From the NCBI RefSeq assembly GCF_001693255.1, contig NZ_CP016474.1, positions 2,126,661 to 2,190,660 of the forward strand: a stretch of DNA of 64,000 nucleotides. Direction: 5' to 3'. Positions within the stretch are counted from its first letter, which is position 1. Every line of letters starts with the position of its first letter. Source of the stretch: Picosynechococcus sp. PCC 7003 (GTDB lineage: Bacteria; Cyanobacteriota; Cyanobacteriia; Cyanobacteriales; MRBY01). Positions 17,234-27,268 of the stretch are shown here, one piece after another. The position numbers and the translations under genes were made by a program. The notes below the pieces were generated by a model. The model saw only the letters and a list, made by a program, of their open reading frames with translations, ran no database searches and was not told where the DNA came from.

Positions 17234-17528
17234 TAGACATCTCCATAAATCAAAAATTAAATCAATTTTGATACAAAAATCGTTGAATTAGGATACTTTA
17301 TTGTTCTTTCAATCGTGTTAAAATATTTTTTTTTGAGAAGTCTAGTGCAGATAGTCGTAAATAACTTACCAGTTTATTAATCAAAATAAATTAAATTCTA
17401 GTATATAAAACTGATGTTTAAGTGGTCAATTACTTTCACCCTCTTGCACTAGTGTGTTTTTTAATCGAAAACAGCTACACATTTACATAAATGCTTTAAT
17501 GCTTTAACGAAAAAACTTATTTTAATCT
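17234..17528. other. AT-rich intergenic region in the island
   Basis: 295 bases of very AT-rich sequence with no ORF or stable hairpin that I can see. It is the largest gap inside the island, so an internal promoter may lie here, but no -35/-10 pair is clear enough to call. Confidence 0.4.
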
Positions 17529-18368
17529 ATGCTGAATCTCAAAAATTACCTGAAAGAGAATCTCAATCAAAATACCTTATCAGAAATAAAAAGACTTTAT
17601 TTGCTTAAAAACAGTACTTTTCAAAAAATTTTTAATTTTGTTCTAGGCGTACACCCTAACAACAGTATATTTTCTTTTAATTATCATAATGTTTCTCATA
17701 TTAATAATTTTCTTATTAGGTCAAAAAAAAACCTCGAAAGAAAAAAAAATACATTAATAGATATAGGGGCTGGTGCTAGTCCTTACTATTACATTTTTGA
17801 GGAAAAAGTATCAAGATATATTGCGGTTGATGTCCCAGATAGTTTACCAAAAAATGAACAAAGACCCATAGAACAAATACCTAGTTTTGCAGAAAGTATT
17901 CCCTTAGAAGAATCAATATGTGATTTAGTTTTGTGCAATCAAGCACTAGAACATATTCAGAATCCTTCAAAAGCTGTTAGTGAAATATACAGAATTTTAA
18001 AACCTGGGGGAAGGTTTATTGGTTCAGTGCCTCATGTGAGTCCAGTCCATTTAGAACCTTATGATTTTCGTAGATATACAGACCTAGGAGTAAAAAAATT
18101 ATTAGAAGAAGCAGGATTTATAAATATAGAAGTTGAGGGTAATGGTGGTGTTTACTCCACAGTAGCTTTAATAGTTGCGATGGATTGGATGTTAACAACC
18201 AGAAAAGAAGGACAAGCTCAAGGTTTTTCAGCATCAAGAGCATTATTATTATCTCCTTTAGTTGGATTAATGAATATTATGGGTATTATTCTCGATAAAA
18301 TTTTAGGAAACAAAGGAAGAACTCCAGCTAATTTATGTTGGATTGCAACTAAACCCAATAATATCTAA
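17529..18368 (+). CDS. Class I SAM-dependent methyltransferase
   Basis: 279-residue protein with SAM-binding motif I LIDIGAGASPYYYIF (about residues 77-91) and the Methyltransf_11-type block DLVLCNQALEHIQNPSKAV followed by LKPGGRFIGSVPH. A hydrophobic helix near 220-245 could associate with membrane. In this setting it probably methylates a sugar or lipid-linked glycan, possibly as a chain-terminating cap, which Wzt C-terminal domains can recognise. Substrate not deducible. Confidence 0.85.
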   Translation: MLNLKNYLKENLNQNTLSEIKRLYLLKNSTFQKIFNFVLGVHPNNSIFSFNYHNVSHINNFLIRSKKNLERKKNTLIDIGAGASPYYYIFEEKVSRYIAVDVPDSLPKNEQRPIEQIPSFAESIPLEESICDLVLCNQALEHIQNPSKAVSEIYRILKPGGRFIGSVPHVSPVHLEPYDFRRYTDLGVKKLLEEAGFINIEVEGNGGVYSTVALIVAMDWMLTTRKEGQAQGFSASRALLLSPLVGLMNIMGIILDKILGNKGRTPANLCWIATKPNNI

Positions 18369-18396
18369 ATTCTAACTAATATAAACATTTTAAATT

Positions 18397-20682
18397 ATGT
18401 ATATTCCTATCAAACAAAAACTAAAATCTAACTTGAGTGAAAAACAAATTGATTTGATCAGAAAAATAATTTCTTTAAGTCAACTTGCTTACGAGGATAT
18501 TAGAGTTAACATACTAGGTCAGGTTTTTCCGATGAAACCCACTGCTATTAGTATGATGGCTAATGATGTTTGTAATTCACGCTGTCAAATGTGTTTAATT
18601 TGGCAACAAAAAAAAGATTTTGAAGTTAGTCCTGAAGATTTAGCTCAAATTTTTTCAGATCCTCTATTCACTCACGTTCAAAATATCGGAATTACTGGGG
18701 GAGAGCCTACTTTACGCACCGATTTACCTGAACTGTTTAAGGTTGCTTGTACGACCTTACCTCAACTATCTTCAGCATCAATGATCACCAATGCGATTAT
18801 CGAAGATATCGTTAAACAGAGAGTTTTAGAATGTGCAGATATTTGTAATCATTATGGTAAAGGTTTCAGTGTTTCCGTTTCCCTTGATGGCATAGGAGAA
18901 GTTCATGATACAGTAAGGGGAAGGAAAAATAATTTTGATTCAGCAATTAATGTAATTCAGTATTTACGAGATCAAGGAATAAAAGTTACTTTCGGTTGTA
19001 CAATTACTCACTCTAATGCTCCCTATATAGATGAACTCTTAGACTATGCAAAACAAGAAGAAATTACAGGAACTTTTAGAGTTGCAGAATACATAGATCG
19101 TCTATACAACAGTAATCAAACGAATTTTATTCGGAATTTTGATAAAAAAACGGCTTATCATCTGGGCTTATTTTTCTTTCGGGCTGAACATGATTTTCAA
19201 ACCAATACAGCGATACAAAAAACCTATCGTAGTATTAGAAGAATGTTAACAGAGGGAAAACCCAGAACGACAGGATGCCCTTATCACACTAGAACGGTGA
19301 TATTAACATCTCGTGGTGATTTACTATATTGCTCTCCAAAATCTCCTATTATTGGTAATACATTGAAGGAGTCAGCCGCCCAACTTTACTACCAGAATTT
19401 GAATAAACGTCAAGAAATTATCAAAAACCATTGTGATGATTGTATTCATGATTATCATGTTCCAGTAACATTTCGGGAAAAAATATCTTTCTTTTTAAAG
19501 TGTAATAGCATACACAAAAAATATAACTGTTCAGACTTAGTTAAAAAATCGGCACAAGTCTTGAAGCAAGTAAAAAACATTTCAGATACATCAACTATAA
19601 CGACTCAAAAGGTATTGATTGTAGGGTGGTATGGTACAGAGACAGTAGGTGATAAGGCGATTTTATGGACAATTATTAAAAGATTGCGTTCTCGTTCTCA
19701 ACCACCAATCACTATCTATCTATCTAGTATGCACCCTTTTATTTGTGAATACACAGTAAAGGAAATGGGATTAGAAAATATCATCATTGTCGAAACTTGG
19801 ACACAAGAATTTGAAAAGGCATGTGACGAAGTAGAAGAAATTATTGTTGGTGGAGGTCCTCTAATGGATTTAGAAGGATTAAATCACATTCTTTACGCCT
19901 TTATTCAAGGGGCAAAATCGGGGGCAATTAATAGAATTGAAGGTTGTGGTATTGGTCCGCTAGTTAACCCTTTATATGTTAAAGTAGTCAATGAAATTTG
20001 TCGTTTATCAGATCATATAACTCTCAGAGATCAGACATCAACGAATCGGTGTTTGAATGAATTTGAAAGTTCAGCTATTACTGTCGCTGATCCTGCAACC
20101 GAATACATTGATTATTTAAAATCAAAGCCTGAACTTTTACAACAGACTAAACCAGTTTTGGGAAACAAAAATAATGTTTCTTGCTTTTTGAGGGAATGGT
20201 TAACAAATTATTCAGAGGATAGAGATGAATCATCCTATCGATCGATTAAGGAAAAATTTGAAGATCAATTAGTTGGGATGTTAACCTTTATTGCTGAAAC
20301 AAAAAACTTAGACATACATCTATTACCAATGCACACTTTTTATGAGGGGGGAGACGATCGAGTTTTTAACCGTTATTTAGCGAAAAAAGTATCCGTTGCT
20401 ATTCAAGAAAAAGAACCTGAATCAAGAGTCCGTTTTGCTCGTCTTCCTGTTTCTCCATTAGAAATAGTTCACAGTATGCATCATGCAAATTTTAATATTT
20501 GTATGCGTTTTCATTCTGTTTTGTTTGCGGAGACATTGGGAATTCCTTATCTGGCTATAGACTATACTGGAGGGGGGAAAATCAAGGCATTTTTAGAGGA
20601 AAAGGGCAAATTAGATCGATTAATTTCTCTCTCTGATTTTGCAGATGGAAAATGGAGAAATTATTTAGAAAAATTACTGTAA
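18397..20682 (+). CDS. Fusion of radical SAM enzyme and polysaccharide pyruvyltransferase
   Basis: 761 residues with two enzymatic halves. N-terminal radical SAM domain with Cys59-X3-Cys63-X2-Cys66 (CNSRCQMC) binding the [4Fe-4S] cluster, the GGEPTLR motif and Cys residues near 375-378 (HCDDCIHD) suggesting an auxiliary cluster. From about residue 405 a CsaB-like pyruvyltransferase domain begins (VLIVGWYGTETVGDKAIL, then VGGGPLMDLEG and FHSVLFAETLGIPYLAIDY). The second half would put a pyruvate ketal on a sugar; the first half's reaction is unknown. One continuous frame with no sign of a joining error. Confidence 0.85.
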   Translation: MYIPIKQKLKSNLSEKQIDLIRKIISLSQLAYEDIRVNILGQVFPMKPTAISMMANDVCNSRCQMCLIWQQKKDFEVSPEDLAQIFSDPLFTHVQNIGITGGEPTLRTDLPELFKVACTTLPQLSSASMITNAIIEDIVKQRVLECADICNHYGKGFSVSVSLDGIGEVHDTVRGRKNNFDSAINVIQYLRDQGIKVTFGCTITHSNAPYIDELLDYAKQEEITGTFRVAEYIDRLYNSNQTNFIRNFDKKTAYHLGLFFFRAEHDFQTNTAIQKTYRSIRRMLTEGKPRTTGCPYHTRTVILTSRGDLLYCSPKSPIIGNTLKESAAQLYYQNLNKRQEIIKNHCDDCIHDYHVPVTFREKISFFLKCNSIHKKYNCSDLVKKSAQVLKQVKNISDTSTITTQKVLIVGWYGTETVGDKAILWTIIKRLRSRSQPPITIYLSSMHPFICEYTVKEMGLENIIIVETWTQEFEKACDEVEEIIVGGGPLMDLEGLNHILYAFIQGAKSGAINRIEGCGIGPLVNPLYVKVVNEICRLSDHITLRDQTSTNRCLNEFESSAITVADPATEYIDYLKSKPELLQQTKPVLGNKNNVSCFLREWLTNYSEDRDESSYRSIKEKFEDQLVGMLTFIAETKNLDIHLLPMHTFYEGGDDRVFNRYLAKKVSVAIQEKEPESRVRFARLPVSPLEIVHSMHHANFNICMRFHSVLFAETLGIPYLAIDYTGGGKIKAFLEEKGKLDRLISLSDFADGKWRNYLEKLL

Positions 20683-20686
20683 CAAT

Positions 20687-21904
20687 ATGAAAACCCTGCA
20701 AATTAACGTTTTAGATAGTGGCGGCGGTGCGAATGCGGTAAACAGATTACATCAAGGTTTACTAAACAAGGGTATTGATTCTCGTTTACTTGTAGGTAGT
20801 TCCAAAATTCAGAGCGATCGCATTAAAAACACACCGTCAAGGAATCGTTTAGATAAACTAATCTGCTCTATGACTTGGAGATTGGGATTAAACTATGTTG
20901 ATACTATTACCAGTTTTAACATTCCTCAACATCCTTTTTTCCAAGAGGCGGAAATTATTAATTTTCATAACTTACATGGTGGATACTTCAACTATTTAGC
21001 TATCCCCAAGCTAACAGAATATAAACCCACTGTTTGGACTCTTCATGATATGTGGAGTTTTACGGGACATTGTGTTTATAGTTATGATTGCGATCGATGG
21101 AAAATAGGCTGTGGTAAATGTCCTTATCCAGATACCTATCCGGGAGTCCAGATGGATAACACATATTTAGAATGGAGATTAAAAAATTGGGTTTATAGTC
21201 GTTCTAATTTAGTGATTGTCACTTTAACCAAATGGTTAACGGAGGAGGCGAAACAAAGTATCTTGAATCGTTTTCCTATTCATCACATTCCTAATGGTAT
21301 TGATTCACAAGCCTATCAGCCCATTGAATCAGAATTATGTAAACAAATACTAGATATTCCTAAAAATAAAAAAGTTTTAATGTTTGCTGCTCAGAATTTA
21401 CAGGATAGTCGTAAAGGAGGTGATTTGCTATATCAGATTTTGGTTAAATTACCTGAATCTCTCAAATCAGACTGTGTGTTATTGATCTTAGGAAATGGTG
21501 GAGAAGAAATTTCTCAGTTAGTAGGGATTCCATCGATCAATTTGGGTTATGTAACGGGCGATCGCATGAAATCTATTGCTTATTCCGCTTCTGATTTATT
21601 TCTTTGTCCAACTCGTGCGGATAACCTACCGATGGTATTGCAAGAAAGTATGGCTTGTGGAACACCTATGGTTAGTTTTGATATTGGAGGCGTTCCAGAC
21701 TTAGTTCGTCCCAATATTACTGGATATTTGGCTAAAGCCGAAGATCCAAATGATTTCCGTAATGGTATTATTCAACTATTAGAGGATATGAATCTTCGAG
21801 AAAAAATGGGTCAGAACAGTCGTAAGATAGCTACCGAAGAATATTCATTGGAATTACAAGCCCAGAGATACATTGAACTCTATCAACAAACACTAAATCT
21901 ATGA
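20687..21904 (+). CDS. Glycosyltransferase family 4 (WcaC-like)
   Basis: 405-residue GT-B glycosyltransferase. The N-terminal GGGANAVNRLHQGL and the block TVWTLHDMWSFTGHCVYSYD with Cys-rich WKIGCGKCPYP are typical of WcaC-like enzymes. The donor-site block LQESMACGTPMVSFDIGGVPDLV is intact. It starts four bases after the radical SAM fusion gene and overlaps the next gene's ATG (ATGA), so translation is probably coupled. Confidence 0.87.
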   Translation: MKTLQINVLDSGGGANAVNRLHQGLLNKGIDSRLLVGSSKIQSDRIKNTPSRNRLDKLICSMTWRLGLNYVDTITSFNIPQHPFFQEAEIINFHNLHGGYFNYLAIPKLTEYKPTVWTLHDMWSFTGHCVYSYDCDRWKIGCGKCPYPDTYPGVQMDNTYLEWRLKNWVYSRSNLVIVTLTKWLTEEAKQSILNRFPIHHIPNGIDSQAYQPIESELCKQILDIPKNKKVLMFAAQNLQDSRKGGDLLYQILVKLPESLKSDCVLLILGNGGEEISQLVGIPSINLGYVTGDRMKSIAYSASDLFLCPTRADNLPMVLQESMACGTPMVSFDIGGVPDLVRPNITGYLAKAEDPNDFRNGIIQLLEDMNLREKMGQNSRKIATEEYSLELQAQRYIELYQQTLNL

Positions 21905-23106
21905 ACAAAAAAATAGTTGTTATCGGCACTGGATATGTCGGATTACCAGCAGCGTTAATGTGGGCAAAGTCTGGAGCCACAGTGGTGGGAGTTGACATTA
22001 ACGAAAACGTAGTTCGAGCTATCAACGAAAGAACTATGTTGATCAATGAAATAGAATTGCAACAATTAATGGAAGAACCTCAAGTTAGATCAAATCTAGT
22101 TGCTCAAACTCATCCAGCATCAGGAGACGTTTTTGTGATCGCAGTTCCCACACCTGTTCATCCTCTCAAAAAAGTTGCTGATATTACCTATGTTGAATCA
22201 GCAATTAAATCAATCTGTCCTTATCTAAAAAAAGGCAATTTGGTTATTGTCGAAAGCACAATTCCACCAATGACTTGTCGTAACACCGTAAAACCGATCA
22301 TCGAAGAAATAACTGGTTTATCAGTCCCAAATGATATTTTAGTCGCGCACTGTCCAGAAAGAATACTACCCGGAAATATTTTTCAAGAAATCATTTTCAA
22401 TGATCGTTTGATCGGGGGCATGAACGAAGAATCTAGTCAATTAGCATCACAAATTTACTCTATGTTTGTTAAAGGTAATCTTTACCTTACCGATGATTTA
22501 ACAGCAGAGTTATCTAAATTAATGGAAAATACTTATCGGGATGTAAATATTGCTCTAGCTAACGAATTTTCAATGATTTGTGAGGATTTAGGGGTAGATG
22601 CCAAAAATGTTATTAATTATGCAAACAAGCACCCTAGAGTAAATATTCTAAATCCCGGTATTGGTGTCGGTGGTCACTGTATTCCTGTTGATCCTTGGTT
22701 TTTGAAAGAAATTGCCCCTTATAATTCTCGTTTAATTACTACAGCTAGGTTAATTAATGATGAAATGCCCAGTCGTATTGCTAGTAAAATTCGTCATGGG
22801 GTTAGTAATATAGATAATCCAAAGATTATTGCCCTTGGTGCGACTTATAAGAAAAACTGTGAAGATATAAGAGAAAGTCCCGCCCTAGAAGTGGTTAAGA
22901 TATTAAAACAAGATGGGTATTCTATTAAACATTTTGATCCGTTAGTTCCAACAATGCAATACGATAATCTAATGAGTGCTTTAAAAAATGCTGATTTATT
23001 GGTTATTCTTGTTGCTCATACTATCTTATTCCAAGAATTGGAAAATAACCAAGAGCAAATTAAAAATCTGATGCGTAACTATAATATACTCATTTTCGAT
23101 CAATAA
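21901..23106 (+). CDS. UDP-sugar 6-dehydrogenase (WecC-like)
   Basis: Oxidises a UDP-sugar C6 hydroxyl to a carboxylate in two NAD steps, giving a uronic-acid donor. 401 residues with the N-terminal NAD loop GTGYVGLPAA, the catalytic Cys near 260 in GVGGHCIPVDPWFL, and the C-terminal UDP-binding domain (GATYKKNCEDIRESP). It resembles UDP-ManNAc dehydrogenases (WecC) more than UDP-glucose dehydrogenases, but the exact sugar cannot be told. It implies an acidic polysaccharide. Confidence 0.9.
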   Translation: MNKKIVVIGTGYVGLPAALMWAKSGATVVGVDINENVVRAINERTMLINEIELQQLMEEPQVRSNLVAQTHPASGDVFVIAVPTPVHPLKKVADITYVESAIKSICPYLKKGNLVIVESTIPPMTCRNTVKPIIEEITGLSVPNDILVAHCPERILPGNIFQEIIFNDRLIGGMNEESSQLASQIYSMFVKGNLYLTDDLTAELSKLMENTYRDVNIALANEFSMICEDLGVDAKNVINYANKHPRVNILNPGIGVGGHCIPVDPWFLKEIAPYNSRLITTARLINDEMPSRIASKIRHGVSNIDNPKIIALGATYKKNCEDIRESPALEVVKILKQDGYSIKHFDPLVPTMQYDNLMSALKNADLLVILVAHTILFQELENNQEQIKNLMRNYNILIFDQ

Positions 23107-23139
23107 TTAAATTCAAATTAGTTTTCAAGGAGTAAAACA

Positions 23140-24102
23140 ATGAGCAAAAATATTCTTGTTACTGGCGGTTTAGGTGCAGTCGGATCTTATTTGACTAAGG
23201 AATTAAGAAATAGAGGTCATAATGTTTTCGTCTGTGATCTTAGGCATCATCATGATCCTTACTATGCAAGATGTGATGTTGGTCAATTTCACCAAGTAGA
23301 GCGATTATGGACCGGAGGAGGATGGCAAAATGGTTATTGCCCCGAAGGAAAAAAATTTGATGTGGTTTATCACCTTGCTGCTGAATTTGGTCGTTGGAAT
23401 GGGGAAGATTACTATGAAAACTTATGGCAAACTAATGCCGTTGGAACAAAAAATATCCTAAGAATGCAAGAGAAAGAGGGTTTTCAAGCAATTTACTTTT
23501 CCTCTTCTGAAGTCTATGGAGACTATGAGGGAGTAATGAAAGAAGATGTAATGGATAAGATAGAGATTAAACAAATGAACGATTATGCCCTCTCTAAATG
23601 GGTTAACGAAATGCAGGTACTTAATTCTGCTACTCAATTTGGTACAGAATCAGTGAGGGTACGTTTATTCAATACCTACGGACCGGGAGAATACTATAGT
23701 CTCTATCGTTCTGTGATTTGTCTTTTCTGTTATCGAGCTTTACATAATATTCCCTATACCGTTTATCAAGGGCATAAAAGAACTAGCACCTATATAACCG
23801 ATATGGCGAGAACTTTGGCTAATATAACTGATAATTTTAAACAGGGGGAAGTATATAACATCGCAGGGGAAGATTATCATTCTATAGAAGATGCTTCAGA
23901 TATTATTTTACGTCAACTTGGCAAAAAAGATCGAGAGGCTGAATTAGTCACTTTTAAGGAAAGTGAACCAATGACGACTAAGCAGAAATTGGTTGATTTC
24001 ACTAAAGCTAAAGAAGATCTAGATCATAAAACAACAGTGTCATTAGAAGAAGGTATCGCCAATACTTTAGCTTGGATGAAGGAAGTTTATGGAATCTCTT
24101 AA
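23140..24102 (+). CDS. NAD-dependent sugar epimerase/dehydratase
   Basis: 320-residue extended short-chain dehydrogenase. Rossmann loop GGLGAVGSYL at residues 8-17, SSSEVYG as the catalytic Ser region, and YALSK near residue 149 with the catalytic Tyr and Lys. It follows the UDP-sugar dehydrogenase, so it may epimerise or decarboxylate the uronic acid made there. The exact reaction is open. AAGGAG lies before the ATG. Confidence 0.87.
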   Translation: MSKNILVTGGLGAVGSYLTKELRNRGHNVFVCDLRHHHDPYYARCDVGQFHQVERLWTGGGWQNGYCPEGKKFDVVYHLAAEFGRWNGEDYYENLWQTNAVGTKNILRMQEKEGFQAIYFSSSEVYGDYEGVMKEDVMDKIEIKQMNDYALSKWVNEMQVLNSATQFGTESVRVRLFNTYGPGEYYSLYRSVICLFCYRALHNIPYTVYQGHKRTSTYITDMARTLANITDNFKQGEVYNIAGEDYHSIEDASDIILRQLGKKDREAELVTFKESEPMTTKQKLVDFTKAKEDLDHKTTVSLEEGIANTLAWMKEVYGIS

Positions 24103-25288
24103 AATGATAGAAAACAAAGACTTGCCACGCTTACTCTATATTGCTGATGTTCCAGTGGAATGCTCCTATCATGGTTCGGCTTTAGTTTATAGACTTTTAG
24201 AAGAGTATCCAGCCCATAAACTTCTGATCGTTGAAACTGATTTATCAATCTCTGAACCAAAAAGAAGATTGCAGGATGTTAATTACAAACAATTATCCAT
24301 CGGAAACCAACGCTGGCTTAATACCAGATTTCATTCTTATGTCAGTTCGTGGCTATCTTTAACTGCCAAGAATAATATTTCTCAAATCCCCAAATTACTG
24401 GGCGATTTTCAACCTGAAGCAGTGTTAACCGTCACTCACGGTTATTCTTGGCGGATAGCGGCACAATGGGCAAAAGAAAATAATTTGCCATTACACCTAA
24501 TCCTCCATGATGATTGGATTCCTATAGCCCCGATCCTAGAACCAGTGAGAAAATGGCTCGATCGCCAGTTTAAAAATATCTATCATCAAGCCCAATCCCG
24601 TTTTTGTGTTTCTCCATTTATGGTAGAAGAATATGAAAAACGTTATGGTATATCTGGTAAAGTTCTTTATCCTTCCCGTGCTAAAAATGTTGTCTCAGCC
24701 ACAGAACCAGTAATCAAAATTAACGATAAAAATAAACCATTCACTGTTGCTTATGGGGGAAGTATTAATAGTAATGGTTATGTTCGTGCTTTGCAAGACA
24801 TGGCAGAAGCCCTAGAAAAAGTTAATGGGCAATTAATTATTTATGGTACTTTAACCAAAGAACAAGCTAAGTCACAGGGGCTCGATCGTCCAAATATCCT
24901 TATAGGAGGTTTAATACCTTCTGATCAGTTTATCGAACGAATACGCCAAGAAGCCGAAGTTTTATTTTTGCCCATGTCTTTTGAACAAAAAGATAAAGTA
25001 AATATGCAGGTTAGTTTCCCTAGTAAATTAACTGACTATACAGCAACAGGTTTACCAATACTAATATATGGACCTTTCTACTGTTCGGCGGTTCGCTGGG
25101 CAAAGGAAAATCCGGGGGTTGCTGAAGTGGTAGAAATAGAAGATAGTCAATTACTTTTAAATAGTCTGAAAAAGTTACAACGTGGGGAATATCGGAAAAG
25201 TCTAGCTCAAAAGTCTATAATTACAGGAAATAATTATTTTGATTATTCTGTTGCTAATGAACTACTCTGGAAATCTCTAATTTCTTGA
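24089..25288 (+). CDS. Putative glycosyltransferase, GT-B type
   Basis: 399 residues with weak GT4 features: YIADVPVECSYHGSALVYRLLE at the N-terminus and the C-terminal donor region FPSKLTDYTATGLPILIYGP. I keep the ATG at 24089, which overlaps the preceding gene by 14 bases, because AAGGAAG sits just before it; a second ATG is at 24104. Specificity unknown. The single-letter context LILHDDWIP suggests an active-site acid region. Confidence 0.75.
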   Translation: MESLKMIENKDLPRLLYIADVPVECSYHGSALVYRLLEEYPAHKLLIVETDLSISEPKRRLQDVNYKQLSIGNQRWLNTRFHSYVSSWLSLTAKNNISQIPKLLGDFQPEAVLTVTHGYSWRIAAQWAKENNLPLHLILHDDWIPIAPILEPVRKWLDRQFKNIYHQAQSRFCVSPFMVEEYEKRYGISGKVLYPSRAKNVVSATEPVIKINDKNKPFTVAYGGSINSNGYVRALQDMAEALEKVNGQLIIYGTLTKEQAKSQGLDRPNILIGGLIPSDQFIERIRQEAEVLFLPMSFEQKDKVNMQVSFPSKLTDYTATGLPILIYGPFYCSAVRWAKENPGVAEVVEIEDSQLLLNSLKKLQRGEYRKSLAQKSIITGNNYFDYSVANELLWKSLIS

Positions 25289-25314
25289 TTTTTTTACATA
25301 TAAACTTCCAAGCG

Positions 25315-26265
25315 ATGAAAATACTCCAAAATTTTTTTGAAACCATCTTGATTAAGATACTAGACATAGCACCTAGTAAATTCATTAAACATTGTCTTTT
25401 TCTTATCAAACAACATCCTAATTTGACAGATAAACTCGGTTATCATATTAGACCAATTCATTACTACGAACCATTACCGAATTTTCAAAAGATTACTTCA
25501 GAACAAATCAAGAGAAAGAGAAACCTATCTCACATTAATTTCAATATAGAATCTCAGCTAAAAAACATTACTCAACTAGGTGCTAAATATAAACCTGAAT
25601 TAGATGTGTTAGCAATAACCAAAGAACCGATTAAGTTTGATTTTCAGAATAATTATTTTTCTAGTTTAGATGCTTGTTTATACTATGCGTTAATCAGAAA
25701 TTTAAAACCCAATAAAATAATTGAAATTGGTTCAGGATATTCGACTCAAATTGCGGCAAAAGCACTCACCCAAAATAAAATGGAAGGCTACTCCTATGAT
25801 TTATCCTGTATTGAGCCTTATCCTCAGCCTCGGCTCACAGATGCTAAAATTGAAATCAATTTAATTGAAAAATGTGTTGAGGATGTCAATCTTGATTTGT
25901 TTACAAGTCTTGAAGCTAATGACATTCTTTTTATCGATTCCAGCCATACTGTTTCTTTTAATAATGATGTATTTTATGAATTTTTTGAAATTCTCCCAAA
26001 CATCAAATCAGGAGTATGGATTCATATCCATGATATTTTCTTTCCCCATGACTATCCTGCTGAGTGGCTAACTGAAAAGAGGATTGCATTTAATGAACAA
26101 TATTTTTTAGAAGCATTCTTGATTTTCAATGACTGTTTTTCAGTAAAATTTGCTAACTATTGGCTTCAGTTAAAACATCAAGATATTGTACTCTCTCTTT
26201 GTCCTCAAGAAGTAATAAGGCAAGGTTATTTAGGAGGCAGTAGTTTTTGGATGTTAAGAAATTAA
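25315..26265 (+). CDS. Putative class I methyltransferase (Methyltransf_24-like)
   Basis: 316 residues. SAM-binding motif I reads IIEIGSGYSTQIAA and a downstream acidic block DILFIDSSHT matches Methyltransf_24-type enzymes, as does VWIHIHDIFFPHDYP. The frame also opens at a TTG (25285) overlapping the preceding stop; I prefer the ATG at 25315. It is the second of three methyltransferases in the island, so the glycan may be methylated at several positions. Confidence 0.75.
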   Translation: MKILQNFFETILIKILDIAPSKFIKHCLFLIKQHPNLTDKLGYHIRPIHYYEPLPNFQKITSEQIKRKRNLSHINFNIESQLKNITQLGAKYKPELDVLAITKEPIKFDFQNNYFSSLDACLYYALIRNLKPNKIIEIGSGYSTQIAAKALTQNKMEGYSYDLSCIEPYPQPRLTDAKIEINLIEKCVEDVNLDLFTSLEANDILFIDSSHTVSFNNDVFYEFFEILPNIKSGVWIHIHDIFFPHDYPAEWLTEKRIAFNEQYFLEAFLIFNDCFSVKFANYWLQLKHQDIVLSLCPQEVIRQGYLGGSSFWMLRN

Positions 26266-26318
26266 CAACTTAGCAGTGCAATCAATTAATATTAAATTTT
26301 ATTGATAACTAATGCGTT

Positions 26319-27260
26319 ATGTATCCTCAAAAAATTAGTGCGATCATACCAACCATTGGTCGTCCCAAATCTTTATCTCAGCTATTAGGATCATTAGCTA
26401 TTCAAACCCAAAAACCCGATGAAATTATTGTTGCCGATGGCAGTAACACAGATGAGATAAAAAACATAATCGAAGATACTATGTGGTCGGCTAAATCCTT
26501 GACAATAAAACATATTAAGGTTCAACCACCTAATGCAGTTCGTCAACGTCAAGCTGCGATCGCACAATCCCAAGGGGAATTTTTACTTTTGCTTGATGAT
26601 GATGTTGTTTTAGAGCAAAACTGTGTTGCGGAAATGCTTAAAATAGTTACAGATGATCAAGAAGTGGTAGGAGTGATGGCTGATTTTAATAATCAAAACT
26701 GGTCAATGCCTACAACTGCATGGAAACTATACCTAAAATATGTTTGCAAACTAAAAGAAGATCAATGGCAAGGTAAAGTGGTTGGTCCACTCTTGCGGTT
26801 TGGATATAATCCCTCTCCAAATAGTCCAATGCCGATAGAATGGCTTGGGGCTGGAAATAGTATGATCAGACGTTCAGCCTATGACAAATCAGGAGGATTT
26901 TCCGATTTTTTTCTCCATCGTTGTACCATGAATGAGGATGTAGATTTAGGTATCAAACTTTCAAAAACAGGAAAGATTATTTTTTGTCCTTCTGCTCGTT
27001 TAGCTCACTTTCATGCACCGAGTGGTCGAGTCTCTCCAATGGTTGCCGCCGAAGATGATTTATATAACAGATTCATGATTCTTAATAACACTGTTAAATA
27101 TTCGGGACTAACTGCATTATGGCAAGTTTTAACTTTTTTTGTTATTGAATCAATAAGTAATTTTGTTGGGGGGGCGAAAAGATTTGATTTCAAGAGCTTT
27201 TCAAACTTACTCATTGGTAGATTAAATGGCATTAAGCTGATTATTAATTATTTAACTTAA
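26319..27260 (+). CDS. Glycosyltransferase family 2
   Basis: 313-residue GT-A enzyme. N-terminal IIPTIGRPKSLSQLLGSLAIQT and the metal-binding LLLDDDVVL, then LGAGNSMIRRSAY and NEDVDLGIKLSKTG for acceptor and catalytic regions. A hydrophobic stretch near 265-285 may be a membrane anchor. Probably elongates the repeat unit on the cytoplasmic face of the membrane. Confidence 0.87.
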   Translation: MYPQKISAIIPTIGRPKSLSQLLGSLAIQTQKPDEIIVADGSNTDEIKNIIEDTMWSAKSLTIKHIKVQPPNAVRQRQAAIAQSQGEFLLLLDDDVVLEQNCVAEMLKIVTDDQEVVGVMADFNNQNWSMPTTAWKLYLKYVCKLKEDQWQGKVVGPLLRFGYNPSPNSPMPIEWLGAGNSMIRRSAYDKSGGFSDFFLHRCTMNEDVDLGIKLSKTGKIIFCPSARLAHFHAPSGRVSPMVAAEDDLYNRFMILNNTVKYSGLTALWQVLTFFVIESISNFVGGAKRFDFKSFSNLLIGRLNGIKLIINYLT

Positions 27261-27268
27261 TTTGACAT

